From Phreatobacter sp. (GTDB lineage: Bacteria; Pseudomonadota; Alphaproteobacteria; Rhizobiales; Phreatobacteraceae), in contig NZ_JALHMP010000004.1 of NCBI RefSeq assembly GCF_022843985.1, forward strand, positions 154,269-218,268: a DNA stretch of 64,000 nucleotides, in the 5' to 3' direction. This document shows, piece by piece, positions 27,250 to 36,308 of the stretch. The first letter of the stretch is position 1. The number at the start of each line of letters is the position of its first letter. The position numbers were made by a program, and so were the translations under genes. The notes below the pieces were generated by a model. The model made no database searches. It was not told the origin of the DNA and saw only the letters and a list, made by a program, of their open reading frames with translations.

Positions 27250-27642
27250 ATGTATCGCGCGCTGACGCGGGGCATCCAGGTCACGGTGACGCCGGAATTC
27301 AGGCCGGAGCGCTCGGAGCCGGATGAGGGCCAGTTCTTCTGGACCTATCACGTCGAGGTGCTCAACCTGACCGGCGAACGCGTGCAGCTGCGCGCTCGCT
27401 ACTGGCGAATCACCGACGAGAACGGCCGCACCCAGGAGGTGCGCGGCGCCGGCGTCGTCGGCGAGCAGCCGGTGATCGAGCCGGGCGCCGCCTTCGAATA
27501 TATGTCCGGCTGCCCGCTGACGACGCCGACCGGCATCATGGTCGGCCATTACCTGATGATCTCCGAGCGCAACGAAAGCTTCCAGGCCGAGATCCCCGCC
27601 TTCTCGCTCGACAGCCCCTTCGCCAACCGCACGGTCAACTGA
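27250..27642 (+). CDS. apaG: ApaG domain protein
   Basis: The 130-residue protein is a complete ApaG: a fibronectin-like beta sandwich with GIQVTVTPEF, FFWTYHVEVLNLTGERVQL, ARYWRITDENG, VVGEQPVIEPGAAFEY and GCPLTTPTGIMVG. ApaG has been linked to Co2+/Mg2+ homeostasis and Ap4A levels in enterics, without a defined biochemical activity. In many alphaproteobacteria it is a single gene, as here. Confidence 0.95.
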   Translation: MYRALTRGIQVTVTPEFRPERSEPDEGQFFWTYHVEVLNLTGERVQLRARYWRITDENGRTQEVRGAGVVGEQPVIEPGAAFEYMSGCPLTTPTGIMVGHYLMISERNESFQAEIPAFSLDSPFANRTVN

Positions 27643-27648
27643 CGCGGT

Positions 27649-28395
27649 TCAGGCCAGAGCGCGGATGAGCTGGATAAGGGCGAGGCTGGACACCAGAAGC
27701 CCGACGATTCCCATCAGGACATGCGGGCGCAGATGGCGCACGACATAGCCGCCGAAGGGCGCCGCCAGCACCCCGCCGATGATCAGGGCGGCGATATGGG
27801 ACAGGTGGCTCGCCCCCAGTTCGATGAAGAAGGTGGTCGATACGGCGACGGTGACAAAGAACTCGGCCGCATTGACCGAGCCTATCACCCGGCGCGGCGC
27901 ATGGCCGGAGCCGATCAGCGTCGAGGTCACCATCGGCCCCCACCCGCCGCCGCCAGCAGCGTCGAGAAAGCCGCCAACGAGGCCGAGCGGCGCGGCATGG
28001 GTGGTCCTGGCATCTTCCGTTGTCGGACTGCGGCGAAACGCCTTCCCCAGGATGAAAAGGCCGAGAACGAGAAGATAGGCCGCGATGAAGGGCCGGATCG
28101 CTTCGCCATCGATATTCGACAGGAAATAGGCGCCGAGCACGCCGCCGACGACCCCCGCCAGGCTCAGGGTGACGAACAGCCGCGGGTCGATATTGCGGAA
28201 ATAGAGGTGCGACAGACCGGATATACCGGTGGTGAAGACCTCGGCCGTATGGGTCGCGGCGCTCGCCTGGGCAGGTGGAAGGCCGAGCGACAGCATGGCC
28301 GTCGTGGCGATCAGGCCGAAGGCCATGCCGAGGGCACCGTCGACCAGCTGGGCGAAGAAGCCCACAGCGACCAGAAGGGCGAATTCCAGCGTCAT
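27649..28395 (-). CDS. TSUP family (TauE/SafE) membrane permease
   Basis: The 248-residue protein has about seven to eight hydrophobic helices and the two TauE/SafE half-repeats, each opening with a Gly/Asp-rich motif (FAQLVDGALGMAFG near the start, GFLDAAGGGGWGP in the second half). Members export or import sulfite, sulfonates or other organic anions across the inner membrane. The ATG at 28395 follows GGAGG. It converges on apaG with 6 bp between stops and sits just downstream of the acyl-CoA cluster. Confidence 0.88.
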   Translation of the reverse strand: MTLEFALLVAVGFFAQLVDGALGMAFGLIATTAMLSLGLPPAQASAATHTAEVFTTGISGLSHLYFRNIDPRLFVTLSLAGVVGGVLGAYFLSNIDGEAIRPFIAAYLLVLGLFILGKAFRRSPTTEDARTTHAAPLGLVGGFLDAAGGGGWGPMVTSTLIGSGHAPRRVIGSVNAAEFFVTVAVSTTFFIELGASHLSHIAALIIGGVLAAPFGGYVVRHLRPHVLMGIVGLLVSSLALIQLIRALA

Positions 28396-28467
28396 CCGGA
28401 GGCAACCTCCAACGGCGCGACGATCGCGATGCAGCATGCATGACAGACAGGCCCCGGGGGGAGCAAC

Positions 28468-29247
28468 TCACAGGGCCGTCAGACCGCCGTCGACCACCAG
28501 CGCATGGCCGGTCATGAAGGAGTTCTCCGCCGAGCAGATCCATAGCATGGCCTGGACGATCTCGTCGGCCGTGCCCGCACGCCGCATGGGCATGGTCTGG
28601 ACCAGGCGGGAGACCATCTCCTCCTGGCTTCGCCCGGGCTGGGCGAGCGATTCCGTCAGCATCGGCGTGTCGGCGAAGGCCGGGCATATCGCGTTGACGC
28701 GGATGGCCTTGCGGGCGGTCTCCGCGGCGGCCGTCTTGGTCAGGCCGATCACCGCATGTTTGGCCGCGGCATAGGCGGCCAGCAGCGGCGCCCCGGTGAC
28801 GCCGGCGACCGAGGCGGTGTTGAGGATGACGCCGCCGCCCTGCCGCTCCATCACCGGAATCTGCGCCTTCATCCCGTGGAAGACGCCCATGACATTGACG
28901 TCGAACATGCGGCGCATCACCGCCTCGTCGGTATCGACGAGCTTCATCGTGGCATGGGCGACACCGGCATTGTTGAGCGCCACGTCGAGCCGGCCAAAGG
29001 CGTCGGTCCCCGCCGCCACGAGAGCGGCGACGGCCTCCCCGTTGCCGACATCGGTCGACCGCCTCACAACCCTGCCGCCCGCCGCCTCCACGAGCCGCGC
29101 CGTCTCGGCGAGGCCCGCCTCCTGGATGTCGCCGAGGACGAGATGGGCGCCCTCCGCAGCGAAGCGTTCGGCGGCGCACCGACCGAAGCCGCTCGCTGCC
29201 CCCGTGATGAGGACGACCTTGCCCTCGTAGCGGCGCATCGCGGTCAT
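28468..29247 (-). CDS. SDR family oxidoreductase (last gene of the acyl-CoA cluster)
   Basis: This classical short-chain dehydrogenase of 259 residues has the NAD(P) motif TGAASGFG (15-22), NNAG, a catalytic Ser in NTASVAG, YAAAK (Tyr/Lys) and CPAFADTPM. A 3-hydroxyacyl or 4-hydroxy/oxo-acyl substrate is likely from context. Its ATG overlaps the stop of the upstream kinase gene by one base (TGATG), which indicates translational coupling. Confidence 0.9.
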   Translation of the reverse strand: MTAMRRYEGKVVLITGAASGFGRCAAERFAAEGAHLVLGDIQEAGLAETARLVEAAGGRVVRRSTDVGNGEAVAALVAAGTDAFGRLDVALNNAGVAHATMKLVDTDEAVMRRMFDVNVMGVFHGMKAQIPVMERQGGGVILNTASVAGVTGAPLLAAYAAAKHAVIGLTKTAAAETARKAIRVNAICPAFADTPMLTESLAQPGRSQEEMVSRLVQTMPMRRAGTADEIVQAMLWICSAENSFMTGHALVVDGGLTAL

Positions 29248-30266
29248 CACGGCCCCTTCTCGATCACGTCGACGGCCATGCGCGCCAGGATCGGGATATT
29301 GTCCTTCACCTGCATCGCCCGTTCGGGGTTCGAGGCGTTGCCGGAGAGCGCCCGCTTCAGCACGCCCTGCAGGATCGCCGCCATGCGGAACAGCGAGAAG
29401 GCGAGGTAGAAGTCCCAGCGCGGAATGCCGTCGATGCCGGTGCGCGCGCAGTAGCGCGCCACATAGTCGGCCTCGGTGGGGATGCCGACGGCAGCGCGAT
29501 CGATACCGGCGAGGCCCCGGAACGAGCCGGCATGCGGCAGGCGCCAGTGCATGCACTGATAGGCGATGTCGGCGAAGGGATGGCCGATGGTGGAGAGCTC
29601 CCAGTCGAGAATGGCGAGGAGCGCGGGGCCATCCTTGGCGAAGATCATGTTGTCGATGCGGTAGTCGCCATGGACGAGCGCGGCGCGCCCGTCATCGGCC
29701 GGCAGGTTCTGCTCGAGCCAGGTGATGACCTGGTCGATGGCCGGCAGGTGCTCGGTCTCCGAGGCGCGGTACTGCTCGGTCCAGCGCGACAGCTGCCGGG
29801 CGAAATAATTGCCCGGACGGCCGAAATCGGCGAGGCCGACGGCAGCCGGATCGACGCTGTGCAGCGCCGCCAGCGCCGCGTTCATGGCATCGTAGATGGC
29901 GCTGCGCTCGTCCCGCGACACCTCGGGAATGGCCGGGTCCCAGATGATCCGCCCGTCGACGAATTCCATGACGTAGAAGGCGGTGCCGATGACGCTCTCG
30001 TCCTCGCACAGCACATGCATCCGCGGCACCGGCACCGGCGTGCCGCCCAGCGCCTTCATCACGCGATATTCGCGGTCCACCGCATGGGCGGATTTCAGCA
30101 GCTGGCCCGGCGGCTTCTTGCGCAGCACGGCACGCCCGCCGCCATGGGTCAGCATGAAGGTCGGGTTGGACTGGCCGCCGGCGAATTTCTCGGCCGTGAC
30201 AGGCCCGGAGAATCCCGGCCAGTGCGCGGCAAGATAGGCGCCGAGCGCCGCCTCGTCGATGATCAT
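29247..30266 (-). CDS. APH-family phosphotransferase (ACAD10/11 kinase-like)
   Basis: The 339-residue protein has a kinase-like fold: SNPTFMLT and VLRKKP (Lys near 50) in the N-lobe, the Brenner motif HGDYRIDN (199-206) and the metal-binding Asp221 in ILDWELSTIGHP. Aminoglycoside resistance is unlikely. This subgroup accompanies acyl-CoA dehydrogenases, and the related ACAD10/11 and LvaA proteins phosphorylate 4-hydroxyacyl-CoAs so that the 4-OH can be removed or moved. It is coupled to the SDR gene by a one-base overlap. Confidence 0.85.
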   Translation of the reverse strand: MIIDEAALGAYLAAHWPGFSGPVTAEKFAGGQSNPTFMLTHGGGRAVLRKKPPGQLLKSAHAVDREYRVMKALGGTPVPVPRMHVLCEDESVIGTAFYVMEFVDGRIIWDPAIPEVSRDERSAIYDAMNAALAALHSVDPAAVGLADFGRPGNYFARQLSRWTEQYRASETEHLPAIDQVITWLEQNLPADDGRAALVHGDYRIDNMIFAKDGPALLAILDWELSTIGHPFADIAYQCMHWRLPHAGSFRGLAGIDRAAVGIPTEADYVARYCARTGIDGIPRWDFYLAFSLFRMAAILQGVLKRALSGNASNPERAMQVKDNIPILARMAVDVIEKGP

Positions 30267-30428
30267 GGCAGACGTCGCCGCTGGCGTGGCCAAGGCCGAA
30301 CTCCTTGCAATGCTGATCGGCGCCGGGACGCGGTCGCCGCCGTGCCGCATCCGCTGCGGCACGGGAAGTCTGCCACGCCGCCGGACCGCCCGTCCTCTCC
30401 GACGGACGGACGACGGCGGGCCGACCGG

Positions 30429-31619
30429 TCAGACGACCTCGAACAGGCCGGCGGCGCCCATGCCGCCGCCGATGCACATGGTGACGACCACATGCTTGGC
30501 GCCGCGGCGCTTGCCCTCGATCAGCGCATGGCCGGTCAGGCGGGCGCCCGACACGCCATAGGGATGGCCCACCGCGATGGCGCCGCCATTGACGTTGAGC
30601 CGGTCATGCGGGATGCCGAGCGTGTCGCGGCAATAGAGCACCTGCACGGCGAAGGCCTCGTTGAGTTCCCACAGGTCGATGTCGTCGACAGTCATGCCGG
30701 CGCGCTTGAGCAGCTTCGGCACGGCGAAGACCGGGCCGATGCCCATCTCGTCCGGCTCGCAGCCCGCGACCGCGAAGCCCTTGAAGATGCCGAGCGGGGT
30801 GAGGCCGCGCTTCTCGGCGAGCTTCGCCTCCATCACCACCGCCATGGAGGCGCCGTCGGAGAACTGGCTGGCATTGCCGGCGGAGATGACGCCACCCTCG
30901 AGCGCCGGGCGGATCTTGGCGACGCCCTCATAGGTCGTGTCGGCGCGGATGCCCTCGTCCTCGGTGAGGGTCACCTCCTCCTCCCAGGTGCGCACGACCT
31001 CCTTCTTGTCGTTCATCTCGGCCTTCAGCATCTTCGTCGTGAAGGGAACGATCTCCTGGTCGAACTTGCGGCCCTGGCGGGCGGCGGCGGCGCGCAACTG
31101 GCTCTCGACGCCGTACTGGTCCTGCCGCTCGCGCGAGATGCCGTAGCGCTTGGCCACCGTCTCGGCCGTCTGCAGCATGGACCAGTAGATCTCCGGCTTC
31201 TTCGCCTTCAGCCCCGGGTCCTGGAAGCTCGACTTGTTGGCCTGATTCTGCACCAGCGAGATCGATTCGACACCGCCGGCGACATAAATGTCGGCCTCGC
31301 CGGCGATGATGTTCTGCGCCGCCGTGGCGATGGTCTGCAGGCCCGAGGAGCAGAAGCGGTTGATCGTCATGCCCGAGGTGGTGATCGGGCAGCCGGCCGA
31401 AAGCGCGATCTGGCGGGCGATATTGCCGCCGGTCGCGCCTTCCGGCGTGGCGCAGCCGACGATCACGTCCTCCACTTCGCCCGGATCGATGCCGGCCCGC
31501 TCGATGGCATGTTTCACCGCATGGCCGCCCATGGCGGCGCCGTGGGTGTTGTTGAGCGCGCCCTTCCAGGACTTCGCCAGGCCCGTCCGGGCAGTGGATA
31601 CGATAACGGCTTCACGCAT
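30429..31619 (-). CDS. Acetyl-CoA C-acyltransferase (thiolase)
   Basis: This 396-residue thiolase performs the last, C-C cleaving step of beta-oxidation. The nucleophile is Cys90 in [11 protein letters not shown]. The His is in [11 protein letters not shown], and the acid/base Cys is in [10 protein letters not shown] near the C-terminus. The degradative family with a 390-400 residue length fits. It has a 162-bp gap to the downstream kinase gene but is on the same strand. Confidence 0.95.
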   Translation of the reverse strand: MREAVIVSTARTGLAKSWKGALNNTHGAAMGGHAVKHAIERAGIDPGEVEDVIVGCATPEGATGGNIARQIALSAGCPITTSGMTINRFCSSGLQTIATAAQNIIAGEADIYVAGGVESISLVQNQANKSSFQDPGLKAKKPEIYWSMLQTAETVAKRYGISRERQDQYGVESQLRAAAARQGRKFDQEIVPFTTKMLKAEMNDKKEVVRTWEEEVTLTEDEGIRADTTYEGVAKIRPALEGGVISAGNASQFSDGASMAVVMEAKLAEKRGLTPLGIFKGFAVAGCEPDEMGIGPVFAVPKLLKRAGMTVDDIDLWELNEAFAVQVLYCRDTLGIPHDRLNVNGGAIAVGHPYGVSGARLTGHALIEGKRRGAKHVVVTMCIGGGMGAAGLFEVV

Positions 31620-31655
31620 GGGGTCTCTCCTGAAAAGGTCCTGAACGGCAATGGC

Positions 31656-32585
31656 TCAGCCGCGCGGCGGCAGGGCGATGCCCTTGCCCGCGGCGGCCTT
31701 CATGGCGAATTTGGCGGTCTGCTCGAACGCGCCCTGCAGCGCCTTCTGTCCCGCCGCATTGGAGATGTCCTCGAAACGGGCGGCGACCGTCTCCGGCGTG
31801 CGCTCGGCCTCGTCCAGCCAGATGCCGTCGGTCTCGTAGATGATGGTGCGGGCGAAGGCGCCGGCTCCGGCACAGAGGATCGTCCGCGACGGCCCCTTCT
31901 CGCTGACGAGGAAGAGCACGCCCGGCGTGATCGATTCCGGCGTCAGCAGGGCCAACGTCTCCGGCGTCATCAGCTCCTCCGTCATGCGGGTGGCCGCTGT
32001 CGGGGCGAGGGTGTTGACGCGGATGTCGTTCTTCGCACCCTCCTGGTGCAGGACATTCATCAAGCCGACCATCGCCGCTTTCGCCGCGCCGTAATTCGCC
32101 TGGCCGAAATTGCCGTAGAGCCCCGAGGAGGAGGAGGTGAAGACGATGCGGCCATAGTTCTGCGCCCGCATGATGTCCCACACCGCCTTGGTGCAGTTGA
32201 CCGTGCCCATGAGATGCACGTCCACCACCGCCTCGAAATCGGCGAGATCGATCTTAGTGAAGGTCTTGTCGCGCAGGATGCCGGCATTGTTGACGAGGAT
32301 GTCGACGCGGCCCCAGGCCGCCATGGTCTTCTGAACCATGTCCTGCACCTGGGCGAAATCGGCGACATTGGCGCCATGGGCCATGGCTTCGCCGCCCGCT
32401 GCCTTGATCTCGGCGACGACCTTCTCGGCCGCCTCCGAGGAGCCGCCGGTGCCGTCGCGGGCGCCGCCGAAATCGACGATCACCACCTTGGCGCCGCGGG
32501 CGGCGAGCCCCAGGGCATGGGAGCGTCCGAGGCCGTTGCCGGCGCCGGTGACGATGGCGACGCGTCCGTCGAAGCGAATGGTCAT
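31656..32585 (-). CDS. SDR, MFE2-like 3-hydroxyacyl-CoA dehydrogenase
   Basis: The 309-residue protein resembles the dehydrogenase part of peroxisomal multifunctional enzyme 2: TGAGNGLG (14-21), the insertion GGARDGTGGSSEAAE, VNNAGILRD, SSSSGLYGNFGQANY and GAAKAAMVG. These enzymes oxidise (3R)-hydroxyacyl-CoA to 3-ketoacyl-CoA with NAD+. Its neighbour, a MaoC hydratase, would supply the (3R)-hydroxy product, so the pair replaces a two-domain MFE2. Confidence 0.92.
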   Translation of the reverse strand: MTIRFDGRVAIVTGAGNGLGRSHALGLAARGAKVVIVDFGGARDGTGGSSEAAEKVVAEIKAAGGEAMAHGANVADFAQVQDMVQKTMAAWGRVDILVNNAGILRDKTFTKIDLADFEAVVDVHLMGTVNCTKAVWDIMRAQNYGRIVFTSSSSGLYGNFGQANYGAAKAAMVGLMNVLHQEGAKNDIRVNTLAPTAATRMTEELMTPETLALLTPESITPGVLFLVSEKGPSRTILCAGAGAFARTIIYETDGIWLDEAERTPETVAARFEDISNAAGQKALQGAFEQTAKFAMKAAAGKGIALPPRG

Positions 32586-32595
32586 GCGGAAGTCC

Positions 32596-33057
32596 TCAGT
32601 TCGTGAAGGCGAGCGTGACCCAGTCGGCGGCGAGGGCCGGCTTCTCGGCGCCCTCGATCTCGACGGTCACGGCATGGGTGAGCTGGTGCTGCTGCGGCGA
32701 CTTGGATTCGAGGGCCTTGAGCACGAAGCGGCCGCGAATGCGCGCGCCGGCCTTGACCGGGCTCATCATGCGCAGCCGGTCGAAGCCGTAGTTCACGCCC
32801 ATGGTGCGGCCGGCGATCTCCGGCAGGGCATCATAGGCCATGGCCGAGAGCAGCGAGACGGTGAGGAAGCCGTGGGCGATGGTGCCGCCGAAGGGCGTCG
32901 CCTTCGCCTTCTCCACGTCGATATGGATGAACTGGTGGTCGTGGGTGAGATCGGCGAAGGCGTCGATCGCCGCCTGCGGCACGTCGAACCATTGCGACAG
33001 GCCGACCTCCTGGCCGATGCGGCCCTTCAGTCCCTCGATCGTCACCTGCTCTGCCAT
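32596..33057 (-). CDS. MaoC-family (R)-enoyl-CoA hydratase
   Basis: The 153-residue protein is a single hotdog domain with the hydratase-2 motif (FADLTHDHQFIHIDVEKA, catalytic Asp/His), TPFGGTIAHGFLTVSL and NYGFDRLR. It hydrates trans-2-enoyl-CoA to (3R)-hydroxyacyl-CoA. Ten bases separate its stop from the SDR start, so the two are co-transcribed. Confidence 0.92.
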   Translation of the reverse strand: MAEQVTIEGLKGRIGQEVGLSQWFDVPQAAIDAFADLTHDHQFIHIDVEKAKATPFGGTIAHGFLTVSLLSAMAYDALPEIAGRTMGVNYGFDRLRMMSPVKAGARIRGRFVLKALESKSPQQHQLTHAVTVEIEGAEKPALAADWVTLAFTN

Positions 33058-33080
33058 GCTGTCCTCGTCGGATCGTCTGT

Positions 33081-34217
33081 TCAGAAGCCGCGCGCCAGGG
33101 CGACGCGGTCGGCGTGGAAATCGGCATCGCCATAAAGGGTGGAGGCCACCTGCATCCGCTTCATGAAGAGGCCGATGTCGATGGCATCCGTCATGCCGAT
33201 GCCGCCATGCATCTGCACCGCCTCCTGGGCCGCGAGCCGCGCCACCGATGACGCCTTGGCCTTGGCGACGGAGACGGCAAGGCTGGCTGCTTGCGGATCG
33301 GCGTCGAGCGTCTGCAGGGCGGCAAGGACCGCCGACCTGGCGATCTCGACCTCGCAGAACAGATGCGCCGCGCGGTGCTGCAGCGCCTGAAAGGCGCCGA
33401 TGGTGCGGCCGAACTGCTTGCGCTCCTTGAGATAGGCCATGGTGCGCGTGAAGCTCTCCTGGGCATTGCCGGCGAGCTCTGCGGCCAGGCCCGCGCGCCC
33501 GGCGCCGAGCACCACCTCGAGCAGGCCGTGGCCGTCATCGACCGCGCCGACCACGTCGTCGGCCGTCACCGCGACGCCGTCGAAGGTGAGTTCGGCCGCG
33601 CCGCGGGAATCGAGGGTCGCGAGCCGCTCGGCCGTGAGCCCCCTCGCCCTGGCATCGACCAGGAACAGGCTGATGCCGCCATGCTCGCCGGCCGAACCGG
33701 CCGTGCGCGCTGCCACCAGCACGGCATCGGCCACCTGGCCGTCCACCACATAGGTCTTGGTGCCGGTAAGGCGGAAGCCGTTGCCGTGGCGCTCCGCGCG
33801 CATGGCCGTGCCGGCGGGATCGTGCCGGCGGCCCTCGTCGACCGCCGTGGCGATCACCGCCTCACCGGCGACGATGGCGGGGAGCCAGCGCTCCTTCTGC
33901 GCCGGGGATCCCGCCCGCGACAGGGCGGTGGCAGCCATCATGGCCGTGGACAGGAAGGGCGAGGCGGTGAGCGTGCGGCCCATCTCCTCGCAGAGGATTC
34001 CCGCCCCGACGAAGCCGAAGCCGAGGCCCCCCTGGTCCTCGGGCACGAGGATGCCGGTCCAGCCCATGGCGGCCATGGCGCTCCAGAGATCACGGTCGAA
34101 GCCCTCCGCGATCGCCTCGTCGCGGATCCGGCGCAGAGCCGCCACCGGGGCCTTGTCGGTGACGAAGCCGCGCGCGGCGTCCTGCAGCATCACCTGATCG
34201 TCGTTCAGCACCAGCAT
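33081..34217 (-). CDS. Acyl-CoA dehydrogenase subunit lacking the catalytic Glu
   Basis: The 378-residue protein has the ACAD fold (N-terminal helices, FAD-binding LTGTKTYVVDGQVADAVLV, RKQFGRTIGAFQALQHRA, MHGGIGMTD). Where active enzymes read Y/I-E-G-T-S near the C-terminus, this one reads TLYGDADFHADRV (from Thr360), so the catalytic Glu is absent. This is the pattern of the non-catalytic partner in alpha2beta2 ACADs such as the ChsE1-ChsE2 type. Its ATG lies 7 bp after the stop of the adjacent ACAD, which keeps the Glu. Confidence 0.9.
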   Translation of the reverse strand: MLVLNDDQVMLQDAARGFVTDKAPVAALRRIRDEAIAEGFDRDLWSAMAAMGWTGILVPEDQGGLGFGFVGAGILCEEMGRTLTASPFLSTAMMAATALSRAGSPAQKERWLPAIVAGEAVIATAVDEGRRHDPAGTAMRAERHGNGFRLTGTKTYVVDGQVADAVLVAARTAGSAGEHGGISLFLVDARARGLTAERLATLDSRGAAELTFDGVAVTADDVVGAVDDGHGLLEVVLGAGRAGLAAELAGNAQESFTRTMAYLKERKQFGRTIGAFQALQHRAAHLFCEVEIARSAVLAALQTLDADPQAASLAVSVAKAKASSVARLAAQEAVQMHGGIGMTDAIDIGLFMKRMQVASTLYGDADFHADRVALARGF

Positions 34218-34224
34218 GGCGGCC

Positions 34225-35415
34225 TCAGGCGGACGGCAGTTGCAGGAGGCGCTTGGCAACGATGTCGAGCATCACCTCCGACGTGCCGCCCTCGATCGAA
34301 TTGGCCTTGGTGCGCAGCCAGCCGCGCGGCCGCGCCCCGCCATCGCTGCGGGCGCCCTCCCATTCGAGCCCCTCATGGCCGGCGGCCCGCATCAGGAGTT
34401 CGTAGCGGCGCTTGTTGAGCTCGGTGCCGTAATATTTCAACACCGAGGACTTGTCGCCGACGCCCTGGCCGACCGCGGCGGCCTCGTCCTTGTAGCGGGT
34501 CATGGTGGCGGCGAAGGCGAGGGCATCGACCTCGGCCCGCGCCACGTCGGCGCGCAGGAACGGGTCGGCGAGGCGGCCCTGCCCGTCGGTGCCGATCTCC
34601 GCGGCCGCGACCTGTCCCGGCGAGCGCCCGCCGAGCAGGCCGCCGCCCCCGCTGCCGATCATCTCCCGCTCGTGGGTGAGCAGGTATTTGGCGATGTCCC
34701 AGCCGCGGTTCAGCGTGCCCACGAGGTTCGCCTTCGGCACCTTCACGCCGTCGAAGAAGGTCTCGCAGAAGGGTGACTTGCCGGAGATCAGCAGGATCGG
34801 CTTGGTCGACACGCCCGGCGCCGTCATGTCGAAGAGGATGAAGGAAATGCCGAGATGCTTGGGCGCGGCGAAATCCGTGCGTACCAGACAGAAGATCATG
34901 TCCGCCTTGTCGGCATAGCTCGTCCAGATCTTCGACCCCGAGACGACGAAATGGTCGCCGGCATCGTCGGCGCGCGTCTGCAGCGAGGCGAGGTCGGAGC
35001 CGGCATTGGGCTCGGAATAGCCCTGGCACCAGCGGATCTCGCCGCGGGCGATCCTCGGCAGGTGTTCTTTCTTCTGCGCCTCGGAGCCGAATGCGAGCAG
35101 CGCCGGGCCGAGCATCCAGATGCCGAAGCTCTCCAGCGGCGAGCGCGCGCCGATGGCCCGCATCTCCTCCTTGAGGATCGTCACCTCCTCGTGGGAGAGA
35201 CCGCCGCCGCCATAGTCCCTGGGCCAGCCCGGCACGGTCCAGCCGCGCGCCGCCATGCGCTCGAGCCAGACCTTCTGGGCCTCCGAGGTGAAGACCCAGC
35301 GGCGGCCACCCCAGCAGATGTCATCGTCGCCGGTGACGGGCGTCCGCATCTCGACGGGGCAGTTGGCGTCGAGCCAGGCGCGTGTCTCGCGCCGGAAAGC
35401 GTCGAGGCTGTCCAT
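34225..35415 (-). CDS. Acyl-CoA dehydrogenase, catalytic subunit
   Basis: The 396-residue protein has WCQGYSEPNAGSDLASLQTRA (substrate and FAD loop), GSKIWTSYADKADMI, KYYGTELNKRRYELLM and the C-terminal IEGGTSEVMLDIVAKRL, where the Glu is the catalytic base. It is the first gene of the minus-strand cluster and probably forms a heteromer with the next ACAD. I use the second ATG (35415) because GGGAGG lies 6 nt upstream of it, while it abuts the ATG at 35421. Confidence 0.92.
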   Translation of the reverse strand: MDSLDAFRRETRAWLDANCPVEMRTPVTGDDDICWGGRRWVFTSEAQKVWLERMAARGWTVPGWPRDYGGGGLSHEEVTILKEEMRAIGARSPLESFGIWMLGPALLAFGSEAQKKEHLPRIARGEIRWCQGYSEPNAGSDLASLQTRADDAGDHFVVSGSKIWTSYADKADMIFCLVRTDFAAPKHLGISFILFDMTAPGVSTKPILLISGKSPFCETFFDGVKVPKANLVGTLNRGWDIAKYLLTHEREMIGSGGGGLLGGRSPGQVAAAEIGTDGQGRLADPFLRADVARAEVDALAFAATMTRYKDEAAAVGQGVGDKSSVLKYYGTELNKRRYELLMRAAGHEGLEWEGARSDGGARPRGWLRTKANSIEGGTSEVMLDIVAKRLLQLPSA

Positions 35416-35492
35416 CAGCATCCTCCCGCGGCGACCTCGCCCGTGAGCCGGCCGCCCTTCGTTCCTTCATTGACGGCCCCGCTCGCGCGAGG

Positions 35493-35510
35493 ACATACTG
35501 CCGAGTATGT
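35493..35510. promoter_or_regulatory. Likely TetR operator (18-bp perfect palindrome)
   Basis: ACATACT-GCCG-AGTATGT is a perfect AT-rich inverted repeat in GC-rich DNA, about 75 bp upstream of the ACAD cluster and about 150 bp upstream of the TetR gene. Position and symmetry fit a TetR dimer site controlling both promoters. Confidence 0.65.
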
Positions 35511-35657
35511 TCGCCTGCCGCCGCCTTGTCGAGCCCTTGGGCCGCCCGGTCGTCATGCCGGATGTCCCCCTTCCGGCAGAGGGCGAGAGGCGCTAACACG
35601 CCAGGGGACAGAAGCAGGACGCTGGAAAGGCGCCTGACGGGGAGGATGCCGGCAGAC

Positions 35658-36287
35658 ATGCAGGCCACGGCTGCCAATGATCTGGTCTCACCGGACCGGC
35701 GCGAGGAGGTGCTCGCCGCCGCCGCCGAATGTTTCATGCGGCGCGGCTATGAGGCGACCTCCATGGACGACGTTGCCGACGCGCTCGGGGCCACCAAGGG
35801 GCGCGTCTACCATCACTTCCGTTCCAAGCCTGAGCTCTTCTTCGAGGTCTTCCGACGGGCGATCTTCATCCTGATCCGCGAGGCGGGGGTGCACGAGACC
35901 GGCCCCGGCCATGCCGCCGACCGGCTGCGCCGCATGGCCAGGGCCCACATCCTCTGCATGATGGAGACCCAGGCCTTCCAGCGGAACCTGACGCTGGGCG
36001 TCGACCTCTACCGCTTCGGCGAACCCACCGCCGAGCACAAGGCGACGCTGGAGGAGCTGATGGACCTGCGGCGCGGCTATGAGGACGCCTTTCGCCGCAT
36101 CTTCGCCGCCGGCGCCGCCGACGGCTCGATGAAGGCGCTCGACCCCTCTCTCGCCATGCGTACCCTGCTCGGCGCCATCAACTGGGTGGCGGTCTGGTAT
36201 TCGCCCCGTCCCGGCGAGACCCGCACCCACCGCGAGAAACTGGCGGAGGAGATCGTCGCCCAGGTGCTCGGCGGCTATCTCGCGTAA
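35658..36287 (+). CDS. TetR/AcrR family transcriptional regulator
   Basis: The 209-residue regulator starts with the TetR HTH (REEVLAAAAECFMRRGYEATS, then DVADALGATKGRVYHHFRSK), followed by an all-helical ligand domain. It is divergent from the acyl-CoA cluster, so it probably represses that cluster and is released by an acyl-CoA or fatty acid. The start is either 35658 (GGAGG at 12 nt) or 35646 (GGAGG abutting). Confidence 0.92.
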   Translation: MQATAANDLVSPDRREEVLAAAAECFMRRGYEATSMDDVADALGATKGRVYHHFRSKPELFFEVFRRAIFILIREAGVHETGPGHAADRLRRMARAHILCMMETQAFQRNLTLGVDLYRFGEPTAEHKATLEELMDLRRGYEDAFRRIFAAGAADGSMKALDPSLAMRTLLGAINWVAVWYSPRPGETRTHREKLAEEIVAQVLGGYLA

Positions 36288-36308
36288 AGCGGCGGCTGCG
36301 GTGTTCCA

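Noticed and set aside
29247..30266. Aminoglycoside resistance gene
   Set aside because: The APH fold is shared, but the gene context and motif spacing match the acyl-CoA-linked kinase group.
29532..32606. A 1024-codon plus-strand frame
   Set aside because: It is antisense to the kinase, thiolase and SDR genes and has a shadow-type composition.
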